Counted from the first letter of the stretch, positions 8,391 to 17,432 are shown. The stretch: 40,837 nt of DNA from Atopobiaceae bacterium (GCA_015258485.1 JABZIF010000002.1:1-40837); one strand, 5' to 3'. Made by a program: numbers and translations. Notes: generated by a model not told the origin, from the letters alone.

Positions 8391-9797
8391 ATGTTTGGCC
8401 GATTTATCAAGAATACAGCAGTTAAAGCTGCAGGACTTGCAATTACTCAGTACGCTGCTAAAGCAGCACTTCATTCTGAAACGGGAAAACGCTTAATGTC
8501 TTCTGCGGCAACTAATGTTGCGAAGCTGGCTGGTAATTTTGCAAAGCAACAGGTTGTCAGTGGGTTCAATAATCGCATTAAGTATGCATTACCGAGTTCT
8601 GAATCTCTTCAAACGTCGGTAGCAAATGCACAATCTGCTCTCCGAGCTGCTCAAACATCGGTTCAAAATGCTCAAGCTCATTTGCAATCTAATTTAGCAG
8701 AACGTTTTTCTCGTCAAAAAGTAAAACTTTCAAAAGAGCTGGATAAGACTGCTCAGTCGCTAGAAGAGATGGAAGAAAATCTTATTGATCATCAAGAGAC
8801 GGCTACAGAGATTACCGTGCAAGATAATGCAGATCAGCTTGCTGCTGCTTATATTGATGCTAGTTCAGATATTGCAGTTGTTCCTACAAAGCAGAGTAAG
8901 ACACTCAGAAAGGTAGCAATTGCTAGTGGTGTTGTTGCAGGTACCGCTTTAGGATTGGCAGCATTTTCTGCATATTCAATAGCCCCTCGTAAGCAAAATG
9001 ATTGTCTGCTTTTAGAGCGTTGGCATGAGATTGCTCGTCATCGCTATGCACATCGAGGATTGTTTAATAATGAGGCTGACATTCCAGAGAATTCTCTTTT
9101 GGCATTTCGTGCTGCTTGTCAGAAGGGTTTTGGATCTGAAGTAGACGTTCATCTTACCGTAGATAAAAAACTAGTTGTTATTCATGATTCTGCACTTGAT
9201 CGCTTGTGTGGAGTTCAAAAAATTGTTGAGGAGTCCACGCTTGGCGAACTTCGCGGGTTAAGGCTTCTTGGTACAGATGAGCAGATTCCAACGCTTGAGG
9301 AAGTGCTTGAGACATATTCATGGAGTGGTGCAGGTGATTTACCAGCTCCTTTGATTATTGAAGTTAAAACACGTCAGAATAATGCAGAAGAGCTTACTGC
9401 TCAGGTAATGAAAGCTTTAGATATTCGTCCTGTTCGAGCCTGTATAGAAAGCTTTGATCCTCGTGTTTTAAAATGGCTGCGCCAGAATCGTCCTGCCATG
9501 CTTCGTGGTCAGCTTTCCGAGAACTTCTTGGTTGATAGAAAAATTTCTCACATGAATATTGCTACTCGTGCTGGGGCAACCGCACTCTTTGGTAATTCGG
9601 TTGGTCGTCCTGATTTTATTGCATATAAGTTTGAAGATAGGAAAAATCCATTTGTAAAGCTTGCTTGTGATACCATGGGCGCTCATTTGATTACCTGGAT
9701 AATAAAAAATGAAGAAGATATGATTGCGTCTGAACTTGAGGGAGCTCCAGTAATTTTTGAAGGATTTATCCCTGAGCCTAAGTCGCTTATAAATTAG
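8391..9797 (+). CDS. Membrane-anchored glycerophosphodiester phosphodiesterase with long N-terminal extension
   Basis: The 468-residue protein starts at ATG 8391 behind an excellent AAAGGAGG site. The C-terminal half is a GDPD domain: HRG near 221, PENS near 233, EVDVHLT near 250 and HDSALDR near 264 supply the usual two histidines, Arg and acidic metal ligands. GDPDs hydrolyse glycerophosphodiesters to glycerol 3-phosphate and an alcohol. Before it are an alanine-rich region (1-65), a predicted coiled coil (about 70-150) and one membrane helix (about 175-197, VAIASGVVAGTALGLAAF). The extension is not part of the standard family. Its place just after the glycerophosphate polymer operon suggests a role in turning over that material (inference). 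A strong terminator follows. Confidence 0.88.
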   Translation: MFGRFIKNTAVKAAGLAITQYAAKAALHSETGKRLMSSAATNVAKLAGNFAKQQVVSGFNNRIKYALPSSESLQTSVANAQSALRAAQTSVQNAQAHLQSNLAERFSRQKVKLSKELDKTAQSLEEMEENLIDHQETATEITVQDNADQLAAAYIDASSDIAVVPTKQSKTLRKVAIASGVVAGTALGLAAFSAYSIAPRKQNDCLLLERWHEIARHRYAHRGLFNNEADIPENSLLAFRAACQKGFGSEVDVHLTVDKKLVVIHDSALDRLCGVQKIVEESTLGELRGLRLLGTDEQIPTLEEVLETYSWSGAGDLPAPLIIEVKTRQNNAEELTAQVMKALDIRPVRACIESFDPRVLKWLRQNRPAMLRGQLSENFLVDRKISHMNIATRAGATALFGNSVGRPDFIAYKFEDRKNPFVKLACDTMGAHLITWIIKNEEDMIASELEGAPVIFEGFIPEPKSLIN

Positions 9798-9824
9798 GTT
9801 TTTGTAGATTAAAAGTTTGGCTGT

Positions 9825-9860
9825 AAACTCTACGGGTTTCTTGCTCGTAGAGTTTTTTCT
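9825..9860 (+). terminator. Rho-independent terminator after GDPD gene
   Basis: AAACTCTACG and CGTAGAGTTT form a perfect 10-base stem with an 11-base loop, followed by TTTTTTCT. It is 28 bases past the GDPD stop codon. Confidence 0.93.
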
Positions 9861-9892
9861 TAACAAGAAGCGTTTTAAATAATATTATATGA

Positions 9893-9908
9893 ATATATGT
9901 ACATATAT
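9893..9908. promoter_or_regulatory. 16-bp palindrome, candidate ArsR/SmtB-type metal-sensor operator
   Basis: ATATATGTACATATAT is a perfect palindrome within an AT-rich stretch that also carries TATATGAA just upstream, 49 bases before ATG 9957. ArsR/SmtB-family Zn/Cd sensors use AT-rich dyads of this look (ATATGAAC-type half sites) ahead of efflux ATPase genes. No sensor gene is in the window. Confidence 0.45.
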
Positions 9909-9956
9909 AAATTGGTGGAGTACACTAATGGTAGAAACCTTTTTAGAGGAGAAACC

Positions 9957-11852
9957 ATGAGTTTGAAGACAAAGACAAAGATCGCTCGTATTGTTTGTGC
10001 AGCTATTTTATTAGTCATTGCTTTTGTAATTGAGCGCAATGCTCATTTGCAACTTTGGCAGGCATTACTTATGTATTTGTTTCCTTATTTTGTTGCAGGA
10101 TACGATGTGGTTTTTGAGGCTTTGGAGAGTATCACTGAGGGTGAGTGTTTTAATGAGGATTTGCTTATGACTATTGCTACTCTCGGTGCATTGTTTATTG
10201 GTTTTGTTCCTAATGGGTCGCCCATGTTTGATGAAGCAGTCTTTGTTATGTTGTTCTTCCAGGTGGGCGAAGTTTTTGAACACATGGCATCTGATAACAG
10301 CAAAAAATCAATTGCTAAGCTCATGGATATTCGTCCCGATAGCGCCACTGTTGAGCGCAATGGCAATCTTGTAGAGGTGAGTCCTGATCAGGTTCAGGTT
10401 GGGGAGATAATCGTTTTGAAACCAGGTGATCGTGTTCCCGTTGATGCGGAGATTATCGAAGGCTCTACGAGTCTTGATACAGTTGCTTTAACGGGTGAGA
10501 GTATACCTCGTGATGTATCTACGGGTGATTCAATTATTTCTGGTTGTGTCAATCTTTCTGGTGTCATTCGGGCTCGTTCTACCCGTGCATTTGAAGATTC
10601 AACTGCTTCGCGCATTATTAAGCTGGTTGAGAATTCAAATCAAAACAAGTCCAAGAGCGAGAGTTTTATTAGACGTTTTTCTCGCATATATACATCAGTT
10701 GTTGTTTATAGCGCAATAGTACTTGCTGTCCTGCCGCCGCTTTTCTCGGGCGATTTTGTGGGAAATGCCTCAATCTGGATTATTCGTGCACTGACATTTC
10801 TCATTGCCTCTTGCCCGTGCGCTTTGGTTGTGTCTGTACCTTTGACATTTTTTGGTGGAATTGGTGCCGCCTCAAAAGAAGGTATTCTCGTTAAGGGTTC
10901 TTCTTTTATCGATGCTCTTTCTACACTTGATACGGTTGCGTTTGATAAGACGGGCACGCTGACTGAAGGTGTCTTTAAAGTAATGGCGGTTCACCCAAGT
11001 ACTATTAGCGAGAAGGAACTTCTTCACCTTGCTGCTCATGTTGAGATGCATTCTACGCATCCAATTGCAGCGGCTCTGAGAGCAGCATATCCTGCCAAAG
11101 ACGATGGTTGTGTTATCAACGATATTAAAGAGATTGCCGGCCAAGGAATTGTTGCTAACGTTAATGGTAAGAGCGTGGCTGTTGGTAGTTGTAAGCTTAT
11201 GGAAACCGTTGGTGCTACATGGCATGAGTGCAGCAGTGTCGGAACAATTATTCACGTTGGTGTTGATGGTTCGTATATGGGCCATATTGTTATTTCTGAT
11301 CATCAGAAAGCCGATGCGCCTGCTGCTATTAATGCGTTAAAGCAAGTAGGCGTTTCTCAGGTCGTCATGCTTACAGGCGATAAACGCGAAGTTGCAGAAG
11401 ATATTGCTCAGCATATGGGAATTACTCAGGTTTGTGCAGAACTTCTTCCACAAGATAAAGTTTCTGTTGTTGAAGACTTACTGTCTCAGAAAGCAGCTGG
11501 AAAAACACTTGCCTTTGTTGGTGACGGTATCAATGATGCGCCAGTTCTTGCTCGTGCTGATGTCGGTGTTGCTATGGGTGTATTGGGCTCTGATGCTGCT
11601 ATTGAAGCTGCTGATGTGGTCCTTATGGACGATAAACTCTCTAAGCTGGCAAAGGCAGTCAAGATTGCCCGCCATACGCTTGTTATTGCTCGAGAAAATA
11701 TTGTTTTTGCGATTGGTATTAAAGTTGCTATTTTGATACTTGCAGCGTTTGGTTTAGCACCTATGTGGCTCGCGGTATTTGGTGATACTGGCGTTATGGT
11801 GTTGGCGGTTTTAAATTCAACACGAGCTTTACATATTCAATCAATTAAGTGA
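9957..11852 (+). CDS. Heavy-metal P1B-type ATPase, probable Zn/Cd exporter
   Basis: The start at ATG 9957 has a GAGGAG site 6 bases upstream; an in-frame ATG at 9897 lies inside the operator palindrome and has no site. The 631-residue protein shows CPC in the membrane (286-288), DKTGT (Asp330, phosphorylated), THPIAAAL (P1B HP motif) and GDGINDAP. Membrane segment 8 contains FGDTGVMVLAVLN, with the Asp typical of the Zn/Cd/Pb subgroup P1B-2, and a Lys stands in the preceding helix. There is no N-terminal CxxC metal-binding domain, so it is a minimal form. It should export Zn2+ or Cd2+ using ATP. It ends in TGA and is a single-gene unit. Confidence 0.92.
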   Translation: MSLKTKTKIARIVCAAILLVIAFVIERNAHLQLWQALLMYLFPYFVAGYDVVFEALESITEGECFNEDLLMTIATLGALFIGFVPNGSPMFDEAVFVMLFFQVGEVFEHMASDNSKKSIAKLMDIRPDSATVERNGNLVEVSPDQVQVGEIIVLKPGDRVPVDAEIIEGSTSLDTVALTGESIPRDVSTGDSIISGCVNLSGVIRARSTRAFEDSTASRIIKLVENSNQNKSKSESFIRRFSRIYTSVVVYSAIVLAVLPPLFSGDFVGNASIWIIRALTFLIASCPCALVVSVPLTFFGGIGAASKEGILVKGSSFIDALSTLDTVAFDKTGTLTEGVFKVMAVHPSTISEKELLHLAAHVEMHSTHPIAAALRAAYPAKDDGCVINDIKEIAGQGIVANVNGKSVAVGSCKLMETVGATWHECSSVGTIIHVGVDGSYMGHIVISDHQKADAPAAINALKQVGVSQVVMLTGDKREVAEDIAQHMGITQVCAELLPQDKVSVVEDLLSQKAAGKTLAFVGDGINDAPVLARADVGVAMGVLGSDAAIEAADVVLMDDKLSKLAKAVKIARHTLVIARENIVFAIGIKVAILILAAFGLAPMWLAVFGDTGVMVLAVLNSTRALHIQSIK

Positions 11853-11939
11853 GTAAAGACTCTGTAGTTATTCACAGGATTGCCTGTTGCTAAAAGTAAG
11901 TGCTACCTACGTACACCATCCAATCATAGAGGATGCGTT

Positions 11940-12764
11940 TTATTTCTTATTGCGTAGTTTACGAGCGCGGTTTCTGAGGTTCTGTACTGTACTTTCCATT
12001 CCGTGAGGAATATACGAAAAGGACTCTAAATCTTCTGGTAAATAGTCAACAAGGCTTTTTGGCTCTGTTGGTGTAAAGTCAGCAGGTATTTTACCAGGAG
12101 CAATTAAGTATCCATGAATTTTTGCTCCTTGAGCGGCAAGTTTTTGTTCATACTCACTTGGAATATCGTTTGGAAATTCTTTTTGGGTATCACAAGTTTT
12201 CCAAATAAAGGTATAACCAGCACGCTCTACCTGCTCTAAAGAAAAATCAAAGAGTGGCTGGCTATCAGTCTTGAGTCTGATGACGCCTTTTTTGGTTAGA
12301 ACTTTTCTATATTGCATGAGACGTTCTGCGTCAGTTAAACGAAGCTTTGCTTGTCTTATTCTGGGGAAGGGAGCTGGAAAATTAAGGTAAATAGTTGATA
12401 CTTCTTCTGGTGCAAAATATTCATCAATTTTCATTCCGGTGCCTGGAACAATTAGCGCATTGGGGACCTGTGACTCAAAGACAGCTTTTGCAGCGTATGC
12501 AATACAGATTGGTTCTGTATCAATAGCAATATAAAGAATATCTGGATTTGCTCGAGCTTCAGAGACAGTAAAAGAGCCTTTACCACAACCAAGGTCAACG
12601 CGTATCTCTTTATATGGCTTCAATCCGCTTTTTGTAATTGGTGCACATGCGGTTGCCCATCTACCTTTAAGTTTTTCTGGTTGAGGCTCGATGACACTTT
12701 GGTACTTCTCAAGCCTTTCTTCTAAATTAAAGTGCTTAGGTAAACGAGCATGTAGCGCACGCAA
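11940..12764 (-). CDS. tRNA (guanine-N7)-methyltransferase-like protein (TrmB family, altered active site)
   Basis: This 274-residue protein starts at TTG 12764, with GAGGAG 6 bases upstream. It has the SAM-binding motif VDLGCGKGSF (near 57), the acidic IAIDTEP strand end, and the TrmB fingerprint IYLNFPAPFPRIRQAKLRLT (125-144), LKTDSQPLFDFSL and SEYE near 203. TrmB makes 7-methylguanosine at tRNA position 46. In typical members the fingerprint reads DPWPKKRH; here the Asp is Ala, Trp is Phe and KKRH is RIRQ, so a residue considered important for catalysis is missing. The N-terminal 50 residues are also longer than usual. It may be a diverged but working enzyme or one with another substrate. 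It lies in the same direction as the YfbR gene. Confidence 0.82.
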   Translation of the reverse strand: MRALHARLPKHFNLEERLEKYQSVIEPQPEKLKGRWATACAPITKSGLKPYKEIRVDLGCGKGSFTVSEARANPDILYIAIDTEPICIAYAAKAVFESQVPNALIVPGTGMKIDEYFAPEEVSTIYLNFPAPFPRIRQAKLRLTDAERLMQYRKVLTKKGVIRLKTDSQPLFDFSLEQVERAGYTFIWKTCDTQKEFPNDIPSEYEQKLAAQGAKIHGYLIAPGKIPADFTPTEPKSLVDYLPEDLESFSYIPHGMESTVQNLRNRARKLRNKK

Positions 12765-12823
12765 AATAACTCCTCAAAACAAACTTTTATAAACGATAAA
12801 ATACGAGAACAATGCACTTTGTA

Positions 12824-13453
12824 TTAGAGCAATTGATCCAGTGTTTCTCCGTATGAAGGTAGGAATTCTGTCATAAAATCCTGAACTTCAGGAAGAGAAT
12901 TTGCTAAATCTTCAACAATTCCGCGAGTTGAAGTTTCTGCTGTAATAAACTCCGCATTGCCGGACTGCGCCTCTTCAATGCATTTAATGAGTGCAGAAAT
13001 TTTATCTGCAGCTTTTACGAGTTTTCTGAGATACCGTTCAGACTCTGTTAGTTTTTGTTCAGATTCTGTTCCTCCGTGTGTAAGGATATCTGCATAAGCG
13101 GTTTGTAAATCCTCTGGAAGGGTAGAGAGAATGGTGTTTTCAGCACGTTCTTCTACCTGGTGATATGCATCTCTAATCTCTGAATTAGCGTACTTAACAG
13201 GAGTGGGCATATCTCCAGTAATAATTTCTGAGGCATCATGATATAAGCCTATAAGGGCTGCTCGCTCAGCGTCAAGATTTTTGTTATAGCGAACATTTGA
13301 GATAGTAGCTAGACAATGAGAAATAATTGCCACATCGAGTGCGTGTTCTGCAAGGCTTTCTGAGCGAGAATTTCTCATGAGCGACCAGCGTTCAATGTAG
13401 CGCATTCTAGAAATCAGAGCAAAAAAACTAGATGATGTAGAAGAATTTTTCAA
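12824..13453 (-). CDS. HD-domain 5'-deoxynucleotidase, YfbR family
   Basis: The chosen start is TTG 13453, 7 bases after AGGAGG; this gives MKNSSTSSSFFALISRMR, which aligns with the normal YfbR N-terminus. A longer reading from TTG 13504 would add 17 residues with no family counterpart and would place the ribosome site inside the gene. The protein has the HD-family histidines and aspartates in EHALDVAIISH and LYHDASEIITGDMPTPVKY, the strongest YfbR signature. YfbR removes phosphate from deoxynucleoside 5'-monophosphates in the cytoplasm. The length of 209 residues is normal. It is probably transcribed with the TrmB-like gene downstream. Confidence 0.88.
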   Translation of the reverse strand: MKNSSTSSSFFALISRMRYIERWSLMRNSRSESLAEHALDVAIISHCLATISNVRYNKNLDAERAALIGLYHDASEIITGDMPTPVKYANSEIRDAYHQVEERAENTILSTLPEDLQTAYADILTHGGTESEQKLTESERYLRKLVKAADKISALIKCIEEAQSGNAEFITAETSTRGIVEDLANSLPEVQDFMTEFLPSYGETLDQLL

Positions 13454-13542
13454 CACAACTCCTCCTTTGATTGTTTTTAAAACCTTATCATGGATATCGG
13501 ACAAAAATTAATGCTTCTTGAGTCAATATAAGGTAGTTTACA

Positions 13543-14688
13543 ATGTCTGAACAAAAACAGGTTAAAATCGTGCTACTTACTGGTTATCTTGGTGCTGGTA
13601 AAACAACTATTGTAAATCATATTCTCCAAAATGCAGAAGGCATGAGAGTGGCTGTTATCGTAAATGATATTGGCGAGATTAATGTTGACGTAAGCCTTAT
13701 TAAAGACGGAGGTTACGCAAAAGGAGAAAATGTTATTCCTCTAACAAACGGATGTCTTTGTTGCACACTTTCTGATGACCTAGCGCGCCAGTTAGGTGAT
13801 TTGGCTGATACAGAGGAATTTGATTACATCATTATTGAAGCCTCTGGTATGTGTGAGCCAATTCCTATTACCTATAACATCTCTGCATTTTGTGACCAGA
13901 ACCAGCAGGTGGCTAAATGTTCCCGTTTAAATCTGGACAATATTGTTGCTGTTGTCGATTGTGCACGCATGTTTGAAGAGTTTCACAACGGACGTGATCT
14001 TCTCGCTAATGACATTGAGGAGGATGATATTGAGAGTCTTCTTATTCAGCAGATTGAGTTTTGTTCTACGCTGATATTAAATAAATGTGACCTAGTTACT
14101 TCAGAACAGCTTAAAGAACTTAAAGTTTTGGTGCGTAGCCTGCAAAAGGATGCCGTTATTGTTGAAGCAGTAAATGGCGATATTCCTATGAGCGAGCTCA
14201 TGAATACAAACCGTTTTGACTTTGATAAAGCATATGCTTCGGCTGCGTGGGTAGATGCTATGGAACATCCTGAAGAACATGAAGACCCTGAGGTTTTGGA
14301 ATATGAGATTACAACGTTTGTGTATCGACGCCGTAAGCCATTTGACTTAGATAAACTCAATCAGTTTGTTGCAAGTTGGCCGAAGAGTATTATCCGTGTA
14401 AAGGGGAGCATCTGGGCCGCTCAAGATCCAGAGACGAGCTATGTATTTGAACAGGTCGGCAAGCAGGTTCAGTTCTATAAGAATGGTTTGTTTTATGTTT
14501 CTCTTCCAGAAGATGAGCGAGAAACTCTTTTTGACGAGAAACCCGAGCTGCGTTCAGAATGGGATGAAGAGCTGGGCGATCGTCAAACTAAACTTTGTTT
14601 TATTGGACGTCATATGAATCGTAATGAGATTGAAGCGGGACTTGATTCCTGTCTTACAGAGTATGAGCCTATAGAGTTTGACTACTAG
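13543..14688 (+). CDS. G3E-family (CobW/ZNG-type) GTPase, probable metallochaperone
   Basis: This 381-residue protein has Walker A GYLGAGKTT at 14-22, the metal-binding GCLCCTL (Cys71, Cys73, Cys74), IIEASG in place of the common ESTG, NKCD for guanine recognition, and a CobW C-terminal domain (from about 250, ITTFVYRRRKPFDLDKL). The family inserts or delivers Zn, Co or Ni using GTP. The linker before the C-terminal domain is acidic and has MEHPEEHEDPEVLEYE, not the long His tract of some Zn-responsive members. It sits between a nucleotidase and a sirtuin, so its client is not evident; Zn is a reasonable guess given the family and the nearby Zn ATPase. Confidence 0.9.
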   Translation: MSEQKQVKIVLLTGYLGAGKTTIVNHILQNAEGMRVAVIVNDIGEINVDVSLIKDGGYAKGENVIPLTNGCLCCTLSDDLARQLGDLADTEEFDYIIIEASGMCEPIPITYNISAFCDQNQQVAKCSRLNLDNIVAVVDCARMFEEFHNGRDLLANDIEEDDIESLLIQQIEFCSTLILNKCDLVTSEQLKELKVLVRSLQKDAVIVEAVNGDIPMSELMNTNRFDFDKAYASAAWVDAMEHPEEHEDPEVLEYEITTFVYRRRKPFDLDKLNQFVASWPKSIIRVKGSIWAAQDPETSYVFEQVGKQVQFYKNGLFYVSLPEDERETLFDEKPELRSEWDEELGDRQTKLCFIGRHMNRNEIEAGLDSCLTEYEPIEFDY

Positions 14689-14767
14689 CATTTTCAGTGC
14701 CAGAGCTTTGGCGTTTGAAACGAAGAGTCCAGTTTTAAATGGTTTCTTTTACATCAAGGAGCATTTT

Positions 14768-15610
14768 ATGACTGATGTTGAACGGTTAAAAGAGTGGATT
14801 GATATTTCAGATAATATTGTATTTTTTGGTGGAGCTGGAGTGTCAACAGAAAGTGGAATTCCTGATTTTAGGGGTACTAATGGCCTTTACCGGCAAGATG
14901 GCATCAAAGTAGAAAATATGACTATAGGTATAAGCCAAGAAAGGTATAAATCAGGAAATGGTGTGACGATTGATTCAAATTCTGGAAAACCGTATGAAGA
15001 ATCATATGTTCGCAGTAAATCGGTGGACTTTACACTTGAAGAGATTTTCTCGCTTGAGGTGTTTTTAGATTATCCGGAAGCGTATTACACCTATTTTAGA
15101 AATTCTCATCATTTGGGTGAGGCTCAGCCTAATCTTACGCATCGTTGGCTTGTAGAATTAGAAAAAGAAGGAAAACTCAAAGCGGTAGTAACACAAAATA
15201 TTGATGGGTTACATCAAGCTGCGGGCAGTAAACGTGTATTTGAACTACATGGTAATGAAACACGATTTTATTGTTCTGAGTGTGGACACAAATATACATT
15301 GAAAGAAATCGAGTCTCAGTCTTCGGTGGTGCCACTTTGTCAATGCGGAGCAGTCATTAGACCTGATATTGTCTTTTATGGTGAGGGTCTTGATATGAAT
15401 ATCTACTACGGTGCTTTAGAAGTAATCTCAAAAGCTGATGTATTAATTGTTGCGGGAAGCTCTTTAGTTGTACAGCCTGCTGCAGGACTTCTCGATTATT
15501 ATCAAGGTAGCAAAATGGCCATTATTAATGATCAGCCAACGCCTTATGATAGCCGTGCCAACCTTGTTATTCACCAGAGACTTGGAAAAGTTGTTTCGCA
15601 GTTTAAGTAG
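14768..15610 (+). CDS. Sir2-family NAD-dependent protein deacylase
   Basis: ATG 14768, with AAGGAG 8 bases upstream, is preferred over an in-frame TTG at 14678 that overlaps the previous gene. The 280-residue protein shows GAGVSTESGIPDFRG (from 22), TQNIDGLH (from about 142), catalytic His in ELHGNE (about 160), and a zinc site of two cysteine pairs (YCSECG and LCQCG). GSSLVVQPAAGLL closes the NAD fold. It removes acyl groups from lysines using NAD. A roughly 40-residue insert after FRGTNGLYR is normal for this class. It follows the CobW gene by 79 bases, probably in one transcript, and ends before a strong terminator. Confidence 0.92.
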   Translation: MTDVERLKEWIDISDNIVFFGGAGVSTESGIPDFRGTNGLYRQDGIKVENMTIGISQERYKSGNGVTIDSNSGKPYEESYVRSKSVDFTLEEIFSLEVFLDYPEAYYTYFRNSHHLGEAQPNLTHRWLVELEKEGKLKAVVTQNIDGLHQAAGSKRVFELHGNETRFYCSECGHKYTLKEIESQSSVVPLCQCGAVIRPDIVFYGEGLDMNIYYGALEVISKADVLIVAGSSLVVQPAAGLLDYYQGSKMAIINDQPTPYDSRANLVIHQRLGKVVSQFK

Positions 15611-15675
15611 CATTGTTTTTCGCACGTGAACGCTATGAAAGAACATGTCGAGAAAGTCTATCAAAAGCAAATCAA

Positions 15676-15714
15676 AAAACGTCTACCAGCGAATGTACTG
15701 GTAGACGTTTTGTA
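15676..15714. terminator. Bidirectional terminator between convergent genes
   Basis: AAAACGTCTACCAG and CTGGTAGACGTTTT form a perfect 14-base stem with an 8-base loop and T-runs on both strands. It serves the sirtuin gene (plus) and the pyrophosphatase gene (minus). Confidence 0.93.
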
Positions 15715-15767
15715 TATATAAAAGTTTTAAGACCGATAATCTTCTTGAAAGTAATTGAAGGGGAAGA

Positions 15768-17432
15768 TTAGTTGTCCTCTTCTGCAAGAGTTTGAAGAGT
15801 TGCCATAAGTGAAGGAACAACCTGCTTCTTTCTACTTACTACTCCCGGAAGTGTGGCAATGCCATCTTTTACTTTGGTATCAAAGGCGCGTTCAAGAACA
15901 GATTCCGCATTAGCACCATAGTAGAGCATCTCTGTTGTCTGGGATTTCACATCAGTAAACATATAGAACACGAGAGGCAGTTCTTCAGTTTTTGCAGCGG
16001 TTTCTAAGAATGGTCCAACTAGTTTCTCTGCGGCTTTACGACTTGATTCAGTCATAAAGGAACCTTGGCCAACGCCAAACTTTACGCCACCTCGGCTGAA
16101 TACTTTGTAATCGCCGTGGAAAACTTCTTCTGCAGTTCGGCCAGAAAGGTCTGCGCCCGCATCGAACATTGCCTCAGAGTAGGTATCAATGTCTTCTCCA
16201 CAAATTTCTGCGAGCTTTTTACCAGCAATAACATCACGTTCAGTACAAGTGGGAGAACGGAATGCAAGTGTATCCGAGAGAATTGCAGAAAGCATAAGGC
16301 CAGCGATATTCTTTGGAATTTTAACGCCATATTCGTGGTAGAGACCAAAGATAATAGTGCAGGTACAACCAACTGGAACATTCCTAAAAATAATTGGATT
16401 AGTTGTTTCAATAGAACCAATACGGTGGTGGTCAACAATCTCCATGATTTCTGCTTGTTCAAGACCATCAACGGCTTGTGTGCGTTCGTTGTGATCAACA
16501 AGAATGACATGTTTTTTACGCACTTTAAGAAGACTTGGTCCGCTAATAAGGCCTGCAAAAGTGCCATTCTCATTGATAATGGGGAAGAAGCGGTGCCTGG
16601 AGTTGGCCATTGCTTTTCTTGCATCATCAATTGCAGTGTTAACGCTGAATTTAAGAATGCCTTCAGTGAGCATTTTTTTGCGGACAGGCATAGACATGAT
16701 AAGAAGACGTGCAACCTCAAACGTATCACGAGGGGTGGAAATGATTGCACAATCACGTGCTTTTGCCAGAGTAATAACGTCTTGGGAAACGTCAGCGTCA
16801 CAGGAGACAATCAGACAAGAGGCTCCATGTTCAACAGCGACGGTCTGGTTTTCGTGATTGCCAGCAACGACAACAATATCACCATTGGAAACAATTTCTG
16901 AAAGAGCGGCAGCGCTGGTACCAATACGAATATTTCCATCTTTAACAGTATCGTTAGGATTGCCGAGTGTCATAGTGCCGTTTAGAGTAGATACGATATT
17001 TGCATAACTGGTGCATGCCTTAGAAAGCAGGTTTGGCTCTGAAAGGCTCATATTTGCATTAGCAATATCTTTAACTGCGATAAGACCAGTTAAATCGTTT
17101 TTCTCGTCTGTTACACAGAGCGTATCAAGCTTAATGTCTTGCATAAGCTGCCAGGCAGAGTACAAACTCATGTGAGCATCTATTTTTGGTTGAGTTTGGA
17201 TTTCTGCATCTTTGATTTGTGGAGTAACCGTTGTAATGAGTGGCGGCTCTTCAAATCCAAAGTGATTAAGTACAAAAGCCGTCTCACGATTAAGAGAGCC
17301 TGCACGGCGGGCTTCATAGATAGGATCATCAATTTGATTTTTAAGATATGCGTATGAAATTGCAGCACAGATACTGTCTGTATCTGGATTTAGGTGGCCA
17401 ATAATGTTGACCTTACGAATTGCTTCAGACAT
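15768..17432 (-). CDS. ppaC: Manganese-dependent inorganic pyrophosphatase with CBS and DRTGG domains
   Basis: The 554-residue protein begins with GHLNPDTDS (His13, Asp17, Asp19), the metal site of family II pyrophosphatases. A CBS domain follows (about 88-127), then a DRTGG domain (about 190-245), a second CBS motif (about 255-305), LVDHNERTQ, IVDHHRIGSI, and a DHHA2 domain ending with SRKKQVVPSL. It hydrolyses pyrophosphate in the cytoplasm. In this subclass the CBS pair binds adenine nucleotides (AMP/ADP inhibit, ATP or Ap4A activate) and so ties activity to energy state. A strong AAGGAGG precedes ATG 17432. It is a single-gene unit. Confidence 0.95.
   Translation of the reverse strand: MSEAIRKVNIIGHLNPDTDSICAAISYAYLKNQIDDPIYEARRAGSLNRETAFVLNHFGFEEPPLITTVTPQIKDAEIQTQPKIDAHMSLYSAWQLMQDIKLDTLCVTDEKNDLTGLIAVKDIANANMSLSEPNLLSKACTSYANIVSTLNGTMTLGNPNDTVKDGNIRIGTSAAALSEIVSNGDIVVVAGNHENQTVAVEHGASCLIVSCDADVSQDVITLAKARDCAIISTPRDTFEVARLLIMSMPVRKKMLTEGILKFSVNTAIDDARKAMANSRHRFFPIINENGTFAGLISGPSLLKVRKKHVILVDHNERTQAVDGLEQAEIMEIVDHHRIGSIETTNPIIFRNVPVGCTCTIIFGLYHEYGVKIPKNIAGLMLSAILSDTLAFRSPTCTERDVIAGKKLAEICGEDIDTYSEAMFDAGADLSGRTAEEVFHGDYKVFSRGGVKFGVGQGSFMTESSRKAAEKLVGPFLETAAKTEELPLVFYMFTDVKSQTTEMLYYGANAESVLERAFDTKVKDGIATLPGVVSRKKQVVPSLMATLQTLAEEDN

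Noticed and set aside
16065..16901. 278-codon open frame opposite the pyrophosphatase gene
   Set aside because: It is a long antisense shadow of a clear CBS-pyrophosphatase, with no ribosome site and an implausible Asn/Cys-rich composition.
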